DNA of 64,000 nt from Plecoglossus altivelis. Lineage: Eukaryota > Chordata > Actinopteri > Osmeriformes > Plecoglossidae. Under the pieces are notes generated by a model. The model was not told where the DNA came from. It saw only the letters and a list, made by a program, of their open reading frames with translations, and searched no databases. The position numbers and the translations under genes were made by a program. The DNA lies in contig BROE01000015.1 of the NCBI GenBank assembly GCA_036571765.1, forward strand, positions 5,312,977-5,376,976, written 5' to 3'. Below are positions 48,927-61,041 of this stretch, piece after piece; position 1 is the stretch's first letter, and every line of letters begins with the position of its first letter.

Positions 48927-51607
48927 ACACTTACACACATACACACGTACAACACAATGTGATCTATGCAAGTGTCTATGGGCAAAGGTCCTGCAGCATA
49001 CACAGGTAATGTAATAAATACTTCACATGTTACATGAGTTCATCCAAGCCTTTGCAGACAGCGTGGTAGCACGTTCTGTCAGAGGTATTGTACTGTACAA
49101 CAAGTTGTTTGTAAATTCTTTCTCAAGCTCCAACCAATTTCATTCATTCATTCATTTTCTACTACTGATCCCTGGCAGGGATTGCAGTGCCACTTGTTCC
49201 CGTTAGGGGTCACGGGTGACTGGAGCCTATCCCAGTAACTTTCAACCAATTTGTATTAATGAAAAGTAAAACTCAATTCTAAAATGCAATTAAAATACCA
49301 ATTCCCAGCAACCAGATGTAAAAACAAAACATTAATTACATTCACACCAGTGGGATGTGATTAGTTGATAACAGTTTACTTTAATGAGGTATTTAGTAGC
49401 ATACGTTTATATACATTCAGTTACAGTAAGTCAGTTTATGGATATTAAGATACAAAGCTTGCTTTTCTATTATATAGTTCCAAAGGATCTCTTTGAAGGT
49501 TTATAAGTGGTAAAGTAAATACGACAAAATGTCTACACACCGTAAATAGCGAACAAGTACTCCAAACATATTCTTTTCATAAGTCACACTAAGCAGGATG
49601 TTTTAGTTTCTCACTGTCTGTAAGACATCTCCTGCATTGGGCATGATAAATATTCTTCAGCAAATGTGTCTATCATTTTAACCTACAAGCACTCTTTGGT
49701 ATACCTTGACATTGCATCCAGGTGGAACATGCTAGAAAGTAGGTACTGTATGTGTTCTATCATGATAAAGATAGTTGTGATGGTCTGTTATACGTTTGTA
49801 AAGGTGTGCTAGGAATCTTTGCTAAGAATCTTATTAAAACAGTGCTTACATTAGTTTAGGTGAACATCTGCCCTGTGTTGTTGATGACACTTGAGATGTA
49901 TGTGGTAAAATATATTCTCCTTTAGTTTTGAGCACCAAATGTATATATTGGCTAAGGACACACTTGTTCCAGGAGTACAACGGAAATTAAGAAAAGTCCT
50001 GTCAGATTGGATGTTTACAGTATTTCCTCAATGAACACATTGCACATTGACACTTATTGAGGGACTTGTTGCACCTGTTGGTTAATCGCAATTAATTTAA
50101 CTATTTTCTCTACAACATGAGTTATATTATTGTTGCTTGCTTTTCTCAAGTGTCACTTTAGCACTTTCAAGGATTGTAACTGTAATTTGTTTAACTACAT
50201 GCTGTTCCGGTCTACCCATTGGCACTTGAAATGGGTAAATTAGTGCCTAAGATTTGATATTAGTATAGAATACTGAAAAAAACTGACACCAAAGTTTTAC
50301 AACACTCCCCCTGTCAAGTTGCTCATATATAGTAATTACCAGTATATTTAAGGGTCAAGAACTGTACAAAGAACATTGATTTGAACCGTAACCGATAAAG
50401 GTATTTTCTTGCAGGTCGTGATCTTGGAGATTTGATTCAAGAAACAAATATCCTAACAAAACACATGAAAAGCTCCACTGAAACTTCAGGTGAGCTACTT
50501 AAAAACACATTCCTTTAGAAACACATTTGAAGGGATCAAAATAAAAACATGCGGTTGTTTTTACAAGGGCAGGAGCCACATGGTAGTCCTATTCCTATAT
50601 CTTGGTGTAGCAATTTAATGTGCCCCTTTGACGAACAATTTATTGCAGTTGTGTGTGTGCTCTTAATATTGACTTTTCATTGGCAAACAGTGTTCACATC
50701 AGTGCTTTCTCTTGCTACCTACACAATTACCACAAACTAACTGATGGTTTGTGCTTTGATGTAGATGGTCCAACACACTGTATCTAAAGTTAAACAGTGA
50801 CTTGCAGTCCATGCGTCATAAATTTTTTTATTAAGCAAAGGGGATCCAGTTTTCTATGCGTGGCTGTTTTACTGTTGAGGTAAGGTCAAATAGCTAACAT
50901 TTTTGTTTGCTTTACATGTTCCATAGAAGGGCTGTCAAAAGGTAAGCCTTTAAACAGATCTCATTTGATCTCTTTATAGATAAGATAGATATAAAGTGTT
51001 TTTCATATCTATTAATGCCAGTTAAATCATTCAAACTATTTGTACCACAACATAACACCAAACCACTTGTAAATGCAACTGTTAAAATACAAGCATTCAG
51101 ACTCTCTCCTCTTCAGGTGATATTCTTGCCATTGCTTTTGGAGCCCTTTTTGGAACAACCTTGCTGCTATTCACAGCCTATGCATACCAACAACGTAAAA
51201 AATACTCAGAGTAAGTCACTGGAAGATTGTCAAAGACTGGCTGTCAAATCATCAACGCACATTGTATTCACTGTTTCACAAATAGAAACATTCCCGTGAG
51301 GAGCAGCATCTTACTAAGTTATCAAAGGTCCTCTGTTTGTAGATTAAATTGCTAGGTGACCCTGTCCCCTAATATGTATAATTCACATATGGCTGCGATG
51401 CAACAGGATGTATGCACTAAATGTCAGCAAATATTCAGAGAAATCTGTCACTGTTAACCATTGTTTTTATCATTTTATCATACAAAATGTATTTAATACT
51501 ATAAGCTATATACACAAGTTAATTTCCATATCTTTTCTTTTTGCAGTGTTAAAAAGGATTCCAAACATAATGTCATTTATAAGCCAGCAACCAAAGAAGA
51601 GGTATAG
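43355..51607 (+). CDS. ca9: Membrane-bound carbonic anhydrase, CA9-type (complete, 12 coding exons)
   Basis: Extracellular zinc enzyme for reversible CO2 hydration. Exons: 43355-43469, 46024-46053, 46799-46969, 47299-47441, 47699-47791, 47979-48045, 48217-48374, 48614-48740, 50415-50489, 50927-50941, 51117-51210, 51547-51607. They sum to 1,149 nt, giving 382 residues. A hydrophobic signal peptide is followed by a short acidic Ser/Glu/His stretch (about 20-38). The catalytic domain has zinc ligands H130, H132 and H155, proton-shuttle His H104, gatekeeper E153 and T236, and a likely C60-C240 disulfide. One transmembrane helix lies at about 334-356, then a basic cytoplasmic tail containing VIYKPATKEEV. 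The GDILA..FG.LF membrane start, PGSEHTV..IHFPAEIH and the V.Y.PA tail favour CA9 over CA12, CA14 and CA6. The human proteoglycan-like domain is far longer. Confidence 0.82.
43971..44006 (-). repeat. Inverted copy of the ca9 exon 7 splice-donor region, inside ca9 intron 1
   Basis: These 36 bases equal the reverse complement of 48349-48384 with one mismatch. The source spans the last 26 bases of coding exon 7 and the first 10 bases of the following intron. Homology fades on both sides. The copy is genomic in origin because it includes intron sequence. Confidence 0.85.
48892..48950. repeat. CA dinucleotide microsatellite in ca9 intron 8
   Basis: An uninterrupted CA run followed by imperfect TCACACAC and TTACACACAT units, in the intron 48741-50414. 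Confidence 0.95.
49131..49247 (-). repeat. Truncated tRNA-derived SINE-like repeat, copy 1
   Basis: CCCTGGCAGGGATTGCAGTG, TTAGGGGTCAC and GACTGGAGCCTATCCC match the same words in the longer copy at 53705-54040. It contains only the end distal to the tRNA-like head. Confidence 0.65.
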
Positions 51608-52136
51608 GTACAGAGGAGTATAGAGACAGAGAGTCATGTTGGTTTAAATTTCTTCTTTCTTTTTTTTTACAGATGAAGCAAAACAATATTGTCTGTTATA
51701 TTGTCCCACTTGTCACTGACATTAACCATTGTTTGTGAAACGCTGCAGTTCCAAGTAAACCTTTCGCAGATTATATAAATATTAAACAGTTTGTTCAATT
51801 TATGGTAGTGAGATGGTGGCAAAATACATTTGATTTGAATTAAATATGCAGCCAATTGGATATACAGCACAGGTCATTTTGGCACAACCCTTTTTCCACA
51901 TTTTTGATCATTGAGTACTCAAAAATCTATTTGTATCATATAGTTGGATACTTGCAGGAGAGACTGTTGAATTGCATTGGAATTTGGTTGCATGTGGTTT
52001 TTCATAAGTATTATTATTCACGAGTGTATGAGTTATTGTTATAAATATCCTCAAAAATATATTTGTAACCTTTATCGTTGTCTTCTATCTAGGCTTTACA
52101 CTGTGTTTTGAAGCAAAATATAACCTTGAAATGTTC

Positions 52137-52142
52137 AATAAA
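52137..52142 (+). terminator. ca9: Poly(A) signal of ca9
   Basis: AATAAA followed by TGTGTCATGTT, about 530 bases after the ca9 stop. No better candidate lies between. Confidence 0.65.
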
Positions 52143-52330
52143 TGTGTCATGTTACAAATGTTTCAGGGTGCAATCAATCTCTAAAGTATCTTTGCAATCT
52201 ATTCTCAACATCAGCCTCTCCGGGGCATTCTCCCTGGGAAAATTATTATTATTCTTTTTTTTTTTAAAGATTTGATCAGTTTAATACATCAGTTTTGTGC
52301 AATCTGAGAGAAACATTGATTTGCTAAGAC

Positions 52331-53005
52331 CAGGGGCGTTGCTAGACATAAAACTTTGCTGGGCCACAGATCTCTGCTCATTACACGTTCAGTTCAGGGA
52401 CATCATTCATATTATACATATTATACATTATACGTTTAGGTAGGGACATAAATACGTGCGGTGGCATGTGGTGGTGTGCAAGCCATTTTTGCATAATAGT
52501 TGCTGCTGCTTGAGTGCAAATACTGTTTCTTACGCTTCATATAATATAATACATTGGACTCAAGTTGCTATTTATTGTTTACTGTTATATTCGAGTCCAA
52601 TAAAGATGATTTGTTGGCCTACTATTTAGAAACTTTCTTCAGATTTATAATTTTTTCTCAGCCTACCTCAATGATAGCTTGCATGCAGACACCTGAACTT
52701 GTGTGTGCGCGTTGCAGCAGCTATTATTAGGAAGCATAGTACTGAGTACAGAGTACTTAGACATCGAATTCTGTAGAGATGAATTGGTTGGTGGGATGCA
52801 TTGGTTGGTGTTTTCGGTTAAACTGCATTGATTTCACGTGTTGATTGAGATACTTCGTTTGGTTTTACAGGATTATCAATATTACTGAACGCACTGACTT
52901 GTGAAGTAAATTATTAAAACTTTCAACGTATTTTCACTACTGGTGATCACAGCAGATTCATACAAAGGCAGGTGCCCTAATAAAAAGGGTCTGGCAACGC
53001 TTCTG
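52331..53005 (+). mobile_element. Non-autonomous hAT-like element, copy A
   Basis: The left end CAGGGGCGTTGCTAGAC and the reverse complement of the right end CAGAAGCGTTGCCAGACC form a terminal inverted repeat. Internal sequence (GGACTCAAG..., AAGATGA.TTGTTGGCCTA, CAGGATTATCAA, CACAGCAGATTCAT) is shared with copy B at 59146-59640. No transposase. Flanks GCTAAGAC and GTCAAAAC agree at 5 of 8 positions, at best a decayed target duplication. Confidence 0.65.
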
Positions 53006-53704
53006 GTCAAAACCAGCGAGGTGAACAGAGAAAGCAAGTGACTGACTCAGGCACTGCTGTAGTTGTGTACTCCTCTTGCGCAACTGCCTACAATTCAACA
53101 ACACTAACCACCCTCAATACAAAAAAGCAAAAATAAAAATAAAAACAAATGAATTTTTAAAATTAGAAATGTAAAATGCAATAACTATTTTCTCCATGTT
53201 TTGCTCAAAAACTCAATTTATCTAGCTAACCACCAGGTGTGACTAGAGGCTGCTATCTGTCCAGAAACGTCTGACATGTGGTGTTGTTGGTGAACAAAGA
53301 CTTGGGAGTAATGAGTCCTCTCAAACAGTGATTTGTTCATTTTTCTCATGGCCGCACATCGGAACTGTTAAACGCGTACACTATTCCTGACCGGTCATTG
53401 GGTATGAGTCTTTCGTTCTTGTTTTCACTAGCCTGCATAGGCTCAGTACTAGTAGGCAGCGGAAACAGCAATTGGTTGTTCATTTCTCGACTGGGTCTTC
53501 GGATAAGAGTCTTTGAATCATTTTCACGTGACCTGCAAAGGCTCAGTACTTGTAGTGGAAACTGAAACCAAGAGAAGCAACGACTGTTGTCTTCAGATGA
53601 CTAATAAACAAGATTCAAAGTCTGTAGAATGATTTGAGCTTCCCATCACTACTTCGAAGCTCACCTACTGTCCTCACTTTTATCCCGTCCAACAATTCAT
53701 TAAT

Positions 53705-54040
53705 CTTCTGTTGATCCCTGGCTGGGATTGCAGTGCCACTTCCACTTCCTATTAGGGGTCACAGTTGACTGGAGCCTATCCCGGTTTCTTCAGCCCATAG
53801 GCGGAGTACACCCTGGACTGGGACCCACAAGTCAGAGACACAGACAACCATTCACTCTCACATTCATTCATTCACTAGGGGAAATTTTGAATTTCCAATG
53901 AACCTATCACATACATGACTTTGGACAGTGGGAGGAAGCCAGACAAAACCCATGGTAGCATGGGGAGGACATGCGCACGCCACCTAGAGAGATCATGTGA
54001 TGTTGTATTTGGCCCAAGAATTGAAACCATGAGCGACTAA
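53705..54040 (-). repeat. tRNA-derived SINE-like repeat, copy 2
   Basis: On the minus strand this has the same order of words as the copy at 62597-62975: a degenerate tRNA-like box B, GGGAGGACATG (plus strand), GTGGGAGGAAGCC, TACACCCTGG, then TCCCTGGCTGGGATTGCAGT. This family of sequence is widespread in teleosts. Confidence 0.7.
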
Positions 54041-56114
54041 AAAGTTATACTTTTAATAAGAAAATGTTCTTGTTGGCTGAGCCTAAATAGACAGACTAAA
54101 GTATAAAAAACAATTCCTTCATTCTTGTAGGGGGGCGCAAGGAAGAAGTCAAATGTCCCCCTCAGCAACCCTTAGAATCAGGCCCTCTCAGACTTACAGT
54201 GAATACTATTCGGTCCAGTTCACTTATCTGTGCTTAATCTTTCTTTTCTGATACAATAGAAACAATGGCTAGTTTCCAGTGATGCAAGACCCACCAATCT
54301 CAAATTTAAGATAAACTCCATGCAGACTCAAGTAAAGAGCAAGTGTGTTTATTTAAAGGTATTATGAATAGTATCTCTCTTGGCTCAGGCCTCATCAAAC
54401 TCTTTTAAATATCATGTGTATATTCTTTCTGAAATCTTAGAATGTTTTTCACAGAAAGGAGGTACTTGTGCATCACGGGAAAGGGCATGCCAACATTGTC
54501 AGGTTCAGCCTAATAAAATCAGAAGTCGAATCTTGATGTTTATGACAAACACTCTGCACATGTGTGTGAGAAGTTAAGGCCCATACAAACCCCAGGCCTG
54601 CTCTGGAAGGGATCAGGCTGGATCATGACAGTACCATGAACGGGTGCTATTTTTTTAGATAAACAAGTAAAACATGCATGTGAACAGTTCAAACGAAACA
54701 GGCAGAGAAAAGCTTCAACAAAGAAAATATAGTTCCAGACTACTAAATAAGTTATGGCCTGCTATAATATACTGTATGCTTATTAAATGTGTCTCACACG
54801 CAAGACAACATTTGTAAAGTGTGAATGATCTTATGTAAGATATTAATTCCTTCAATTGTATAGATGTGCAGAAGAATTCTAAAGTAATGTACCAAGACCT
54901 ACTTCACCACAGTTAAGCAAGACAGCTATTAAAAAGAAAAAAATAAATCGTACATAGGATGATACAGTACACATGACTTAATGTCATGCCATGTGTGATT
55001 AACTAACATTTACTAATATTGGACAACGTTAGTACACTGAGGTGCCTTTGTGCTTTTTACTGCACCCAAACTTGAAAGAATGCTATTATCACAGTAAACT
55101 CTATTTGGTTCTATACCAAACTGTCAATCATTTTCCCCTTATAGGTCTTATATAGTTGTCTCACTCATGTTATGTCATGGCATAGGCTGACCAATGGGAA
55201 AGCTGTCATTGCCTTGACCCTGCATTTACTTTTAGATTAAATGTTCAAAACTGGCATGCCTTGAATCCTGTATGGGACAAACTGACTAGATATCAGTCAG
55301 GCCTGCAGGAAAAGGCTTCTAAATACAGATCGCATATCAAAGTATCAAAGACTTCATTTAATCATTCATTTCAGTTCACGTGTAGGTTTATTAATTAATG
55401 ATGTATGTATAAATGTATGGGGCTGACACTTGCTGCATGATACATATGTGCTGTCATTTTTAACGGCTCTTGTTTGTTGCTGCTCAATACCTAGCATGCA
55501 TGCATTCCATTACTCTAAAGATACAGTATGTAGTTTGGTAGAGGAGGCAATGAGAACATGCAACTGCACAGTACATGCTGTGCTTCTGACAGACCAAAAG
55601 TCACACCAAGGGTATAGCAGACAGATTCCAGTGTGTCTTGATTTATGTTTTCATGAGACTTGAATCCTTTATAATACACAAGCACATGCTAGTAATAAAT
55701 ACTCTATACGTGTGATGCTTTCAGGTGATGCTACAGGCAAATCTCTAACAGTAATCTATACATTCCTGTGCACTCTGCTGGAAATGTAGACACCGGTTAA
55801 ATCCTGCTAATAGGAGGTACATAGGGGAGTACATAGGAAATGCATATTTCCTGGCAGGTCAATGTACAGAAAGTCAAGCTACAGAGTAACTAGCCAGTAG
55901 AGTACATGATGGTTAATCTTGTTTCAACATACTACAGAATGAACAAGATACTGCAGGAGATCCTTGCTTGTTGAAATTTCCTCAACAAGATTTTTTGCAG
56001 GTACATTTATGTGATACTACCACAAGCAACACATAACATGCATATTTACTCCCCCACCATCCTCAATTAAGAGCAGCAGGTGTAATGAAATCAACATCTG
56101 AATACTTCCCGAAT
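54041..56114. other. Intergenic sequence with nothing recognised
   Basis: AT-rich, no exon-like coding run, no terminal inverted repeats and no RNA gene recognised. Confidence 0.45.
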
Positions 56115-56179
56115 ACAGCGCACCAGTGCACAAAGCAATATGGTGTATTACCATATTGCTTTGTGCACTGGTGCGCTGT
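56115..56179. repeat. Perfect 30-bp palindrome with a 5-base spacer
   Basis: The left arm 56115-56144 begins ACAGCGCACCAGTGC and ends AATATGGT; the right arm 56150-56179 is its exact reverse complement; the spacer is GTATT. The arm contains GCGCACCAGTGCACAAAGC, which belongs to the transposase gene of fish Tc1-like elements (residues APVHKA). Confidence 0.93.
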
Positions 56180-56183
56180 CATG

Positions 56184-56450
56184 TTAAAACAGGAAGTGGC
56201 CATCAGAGTTTTTTTGGGGGGGAGTTGGACCTGGCCCTTTAGTTCCAGTGAAAATAATTGTTAATGCTTCAGCATACCAAGACATTTTGGACAATTTAAT
56301 GTTCCCAACTTTGTGGCAGCTGTTTGGATATGGCCCCTTCCTGTTCCAACAAGGGTCATAAATACATGGATGAGCAAGTTTGGTGTGGAAAAACTTGATT
56401 GGCCCGTGGAGAGTCCTAACCTTAATATGCTTGTGACAACGAGCGAATGC
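56184..56450 (+). mobile_element. Decayed Tc1-like transposase fragment
   Basis: Blocks TAGTTCCAGTG, ATGCTTCAGCATACCAAGAC, ATTTTGGACAATTTAATG, CCCCTTCCTGTTCCAACA and ATGGATGAGCAAGTTTGGTG follow the order of a fish Tc1-like transposase gene. Between CCAACA and AGGGTCATAAA the usual HDCAPVHKA-coding stretch is absent; that stretch occurs in the adjacent palindrome. Stops and frameshifts are present. A 110-codon minus-strand ORF here is a shadow. Confidence 0.75.
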
Positions 56451-57320
56451 TTTTATTAATTCAGTATTAATATTTGTTAAGGACCTGGCAACATAGATAA
56501 TTTGTTTATCTCTCAACTGTGTCTTCGGGTATTAATTTTTCAGCTTTTTTCACCTGATCTGAATACATGTGCTCCAAAAAAAGGGATATGCTCTCATCAT
56601 TGAAAGATATTTGTTCTTTGATTACAGGTTACATCAATTTTGGATTTAGTTATAGGTCTAGTTATTTCACACATTTTAAACGTTTTGTTAAACTTGACTT
56701 ACAGTTCAGTGCATTGAAATGAACCAACGACTAGATAAAGGACTTGTTCCTTTTATTGAACGATTACCAAAAACCGAGTCTGTAATATATGATCTGAACT
56801 TCCCATCACTAATGAACAAGCAGCACAAGTTTCATTCAGGCAGTTACCCACCCAGGTAAACCACAAATGCCACCTAGAGGTAAAAAATTATATGTTTCGT
56901 AACTGATGTAGTACATTTACTTTAATATATATAATAGATTTATCATTGAAAAGAAATCACACAAAGAAACATTAGGCAAACCCATAAAGATCTTTTATAT
57001 TTAGCAGTTAGTTCTTGGCATGACAAATACAAGGTGTTGCATGAGCTGCAATTGAAGAGTGTTCGTCCCCACTGTAGTCCAGCGGATGAATGGCTGCACA
57101 AGCTGTGTTTTGGCTTGTATGGCACCTGTCAGGTTATCGCCTCAGCTACTGGTCTCCTACGGAGGACATAGATTTGGGTGACCTGGGTCAACCCAGCACC
57201 TTTCACACTGTGACAATATTGCCATGGCTTACGAAGTGATGGGTTGTCTCATACCACCGGGCTTTTAGGCACATTCCATGGAAGGGGTGGCTAGATCTAT
57301 ATGCTGTTGCTGTGGTTGAC

Positions 57321-58746
57321 CAGGGGTTTTCAAAGTGTAAGACAGTGAGCATCCCTTCAGAGAACATTAAGTCACTGGGGCCTTCCCCATTTTAATGAAA
57401 GACACAATATTGTTCTCATTAATATTAATAAGAACAACCATAAAGGGTTTGCAAAAGTTTGTTTTGAACACACGTCCTAACATGATCTCTCTCATTTTAA
57501 TAAAAAATTATAATATGGTTGATGGTATGTAGGTCATACAAAACAGAACGAAGAACATGTTAATGTTCTTTGACTTAATGGGAGCAGTGAGTCTGGGTCT
57601 TCACTGCATGCGGAAGGTGGTTGCAGGGCTGTAGTGACGACAGGAACAACTGCACGTTGCCCTCCACCTGCAGCCTCGACCGGTACTTGCTTTTAATCAG
57701 GGTCAAGGCAGAAATCCACACTCACATAAGTGGATGTGAATGAGACAGTATAGTCCTTATGGAGAGAGACAGGAACTATGTCTTCATAGACAGCCAAAAG
57801 TGTGCAAGTGACACTTCACACATCTTCTGTCGCAACTCCATATTAGAGCTCAGGTCACAGGGAAGGAATATGGATATACTCATCACATTGACCAGAGTAT
57901 CTGCTGTTACCATTTGTGCTCTCCACTGCCATCTAGTGGACACCATGGTGATCTTGGATATCTATCTTTTTTTAAATGTGAATATAATATACCAAGTAAT
58001 TATACCAACTTAATTATTTAAAAAAGGCCGTGCACTGACGTCAAAAATGTACATCTGTCCACTGCCATTTTTTTATGTCTGCACACGAACATTCATATCG
58101 AGGTTTTGTCACTGTTAGCCTGCCATTGGTTTTCCCGATGTAGGGCTTACCCGCCTTTGCAATGCGTAATGCTACAAGACTTGATGCTTCAGTTGCCTTA
58201 CAGTTTGTAGTTCTGAATGCTTTGTTTATCTTCTTCTGTGTCTTTAATTCCTTTAGCTTTATACGAAAATCTCTAGCGGTTCAAACACCAAACTTTGGTT
58301 CTTGATCTCGTGATGCGTGCAGTTTGTAGGGTCTCATGCTATTGTTAGCCACAACATCTTTACAGACAACACGTTGTAGCTTTGGAAACCATATCAGGTC
58401 CTGTCCAAGACAATCCCAACTTTAAATATACATTGTTATACTTTCTGCCCTTCCTACTGGTTTCAGGCATTTTCTGTCATGCTGGGTAAAGTTGCTCTCA
58501 CTGCTAGCCTCTGTCAGAACAGAGAGAGTGATTAACAAATTGCATTAAAGTCTGTATATATATTGTACATATACATATTTACTTCCATTAATCTACCAAA
58601 TCATTATTTTCTAGAAATAATACATTATTTTATTAATTAAAATTAAATATATACTGTATATACAGTATATCCCTGCTTTTTTCATGACAGCCTTAAACTT
58701 TGGTGCCCCCCAGGTTAGGCAGGCCTCACACTTTGAAAACTCCTTG
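57321..58746 (-). mobile_element. hAT-like transposon relic with a transposase C-terminal fragment
   Basis: The left end CAGGGGTTTTCAAAGTGTAAG and the reverse complement of the right end CAAGGAGTTTTCAAAGTGTGAG form a terminal inverted repeat. On the minus strand, about 57725-57573 reads ALTLIKSKYRSRLQVEGNVQ followed by a stop shortly after, resembling the C-terminal dimerisation region of hAT transposases of the ZBED5-like kind. Most of the transposase is gone. Confidence 0.65.
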
Positions 58747-59145
58747 ACTAGCCAAGGTTGACCTGAATAGACAGCCCCACCATGCCCAATGGTTTGAGGC
58801 CCAAGATATACCTGATGTGCTTTGTCCTGGTGGGGTTATCTGCTTTCCTTGCTGTTACATAATGCTTCAAACTACACAGTTCAGTAAAGCACAGATTTTT
58901 TGCGGCTCACATATGTTTTAAAAATCGTGTTGCATTTTTGGGATGTGTGCCTCCTGAATTTGCATTCGGTTATTATACCTACTGAACCCTCGAACAATTG
59001 GGCATTGGGGATGGTGCGGCTGTCTTCATACAGGTACAACCATTCATACAACCTTTGCTGGGTCATACAAGATATGTCTCTGCATGGCTCAAGCAAAAAA
59101 ACAAAAAACATGGATTCTGATATTCTCAGAATGGTTTCAGGCAGG

Positions 59146-59640
59146 CAGGCACGCTGCTAGATATAAGGCTCTACTATACTCATTAAACAAACAGTTAAGG
59201 ATTGAGTAATTTTTTCACAATAACTTGAGCGCAAATACTGATTGAGCTTCATGTAATAAAATACATCGGACTCATGCTATCATTGTTTGAGTCAAAATAA
59301 GATGAACTGTTGGCCTATTATTTATACACTTCATTTCATTGTTCATTGTTCAGTATATTATAGCAGGCCACACTTCATTGTTTTGTAATGTTTTCTTAGC
59401 CAAACTCAATTATGATGACTCGACATGTGTATGCATTCGCTGCAGTGGCTAATATAACAAGCACGAAAACAGGAGTGGATATGGAATTCTGCGGGCACGC
59501 ATCAGTTTGTGTCATTAGATAAACTGAGTTTATTTAACAAGCTATGGTTGGGATACTGTGTTTCTTTCTCCAGGATTATCAAGCCACAGCAGATTCATGC
59601 TGGGGCACGTGCCCCAGTAATATGGGTCTAGTGACGCCTC
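59146..59640 (+). mobile_element. Non-autonomous hAT-like element, copy B
   Basis: Shares internal order and termini with copy A (52331-53005): left CAGGCACGCTGCTAGAT, right GGTCTAGTGACGCCTC. It is shorter and more diverged, and has no transposase. Confidence 0.6.
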
Positions 59641-60199
59641 ATTCATTTGTGGAAGTAAATTGGACGTGAATCGGTTACGGGTATTTGGGTTTTACCATGT
59701 AAACGTATTGGATTGTCCCCTGTCAGTGTCGTACGTTATTGATATAGCATTATCATGTGCTCTAGGTAATGTAGATAGAGGCATCAACCCAAATGTTTGA
59801 ATACATTCCCATGTATACTGAATACAATATTTAGGCTGGTGCTTTAGGCACTGATGACAATGATAAATTCAGAAATTTATAAACCTACAATTTTATTAAG
59901 GTCATCATGAATAGGTTGATTCGACAATAATTGTATGATCTCTTAAGAGATATTAGCTAATCAAATCATGTTCTTTTGAAAAAGTAAACCTCTATGAATT
60001 TATACCCGGCTCCACACTGCTCCACTGAAATCTGGTTGTATCATGACCATCGTTATTATTATTATTTTTAACCAACGAATGACGTCCCATAGTATTTATT
60101 GCACATGAATGCAGGACTTCTCCAAAATTCTCAGTAGGACCAATATAGATGTAAAAACAACAATTCCCATCAGCCATCCAAACGTTTATGGACGTGCAT

Positions 60200-60359
60200 A
60201 GTCGCGTGCCTTTGCTCGCTCTCGCCCAGATTGAAAGAAACGATTGCTGAAATTCAGAGGGCAGGAGAGGCACCATCCGAGCATCCCTGCGCATCATTTG
60301 CTGAATTGAATCTCACAAAATTGAAAATCAGTTGAAGACGACTATTCGCCAGGACGCAG
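60200..60359 (+). other. rab3c: Probable non-coding first exon and promoter of rab3c
   Basis: A CpG-richer patch (GGACGTGCATAGTCGCGTGCC, CGCTCTCGCCC) leads to a strong donor, GACGCAG|GTAAGG, with the intron starting at 60360. The next coding exon begins exactly after an acceptor at 61041, so an upstream 5' UTR exon is needed, and this is the best candidate. The transcription start is not fixed. Confidence 0.55.
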
Positions 60360-61041
60360 GTAAGGTTTTCTTTAATAGAACAGAAACTGTTGTCTAATAT
60401 ATGCGCTATTTTTAGAAACAGAGCAGCACTTTATCAAGCGTATCTGATCATTTTACCATTTGAAAAATGTATTTTATAAATAGTCTATTGTACAAACAAA
60501 ATTATTTCGACTTGACTTTGGTCAGAAATTAATTTGACAAAAAATGTATGATTGGCTGTTAACGCTCCCCGATTACATGTTTTAATGGGGATGAGGGGTG
60601 CTCATGTGTGAAGCGTTCTGAAAATATGTGGATGCACAGTAATTTTAATGAAATGTATGCTAATGGGCCATTTACTTGAAGTCAAAAGATACATTCTAAA
60701 AGATCTATCTAACTGAGAAGCATGTCTTTAATATTCATCATCATGTCAGTGACATTGTTTATTTCAACGATAAACAACTGCTATCATTTTTATAGTGGTA
60801 TGTGAATGATTATAAATAGCTTCTTTGCCAGCTTCAAACAGACAAAAAGTATTCCAATGGAGAGCTGACAAATTGGACCAGAGGGATCTTCATGAATGGG
60901 TTGCCAGATTGCTTTGGTAGTTTTTTCACAGTCTCCATAGTTGGAAAATGGATATAATGCTAAAAAGGCTCAGGTGTCACCAACCCTGACACTCTAATCT
61001 ATGGGAAATTATTGAATGTGACTGCCAGCTTCTTCTTGCAG

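Noticed and set aside
56115..56179. Hairpin as a microRNA precursor
   Set aside because: The arms are perfectly complementary and match a Tc1 transposase segment, so a transposon rearrangement explains them better.
56184..56516. 110-codon minus-strand ORF
   Set aside because: Antisense of a decayed Tc1-like transposase.
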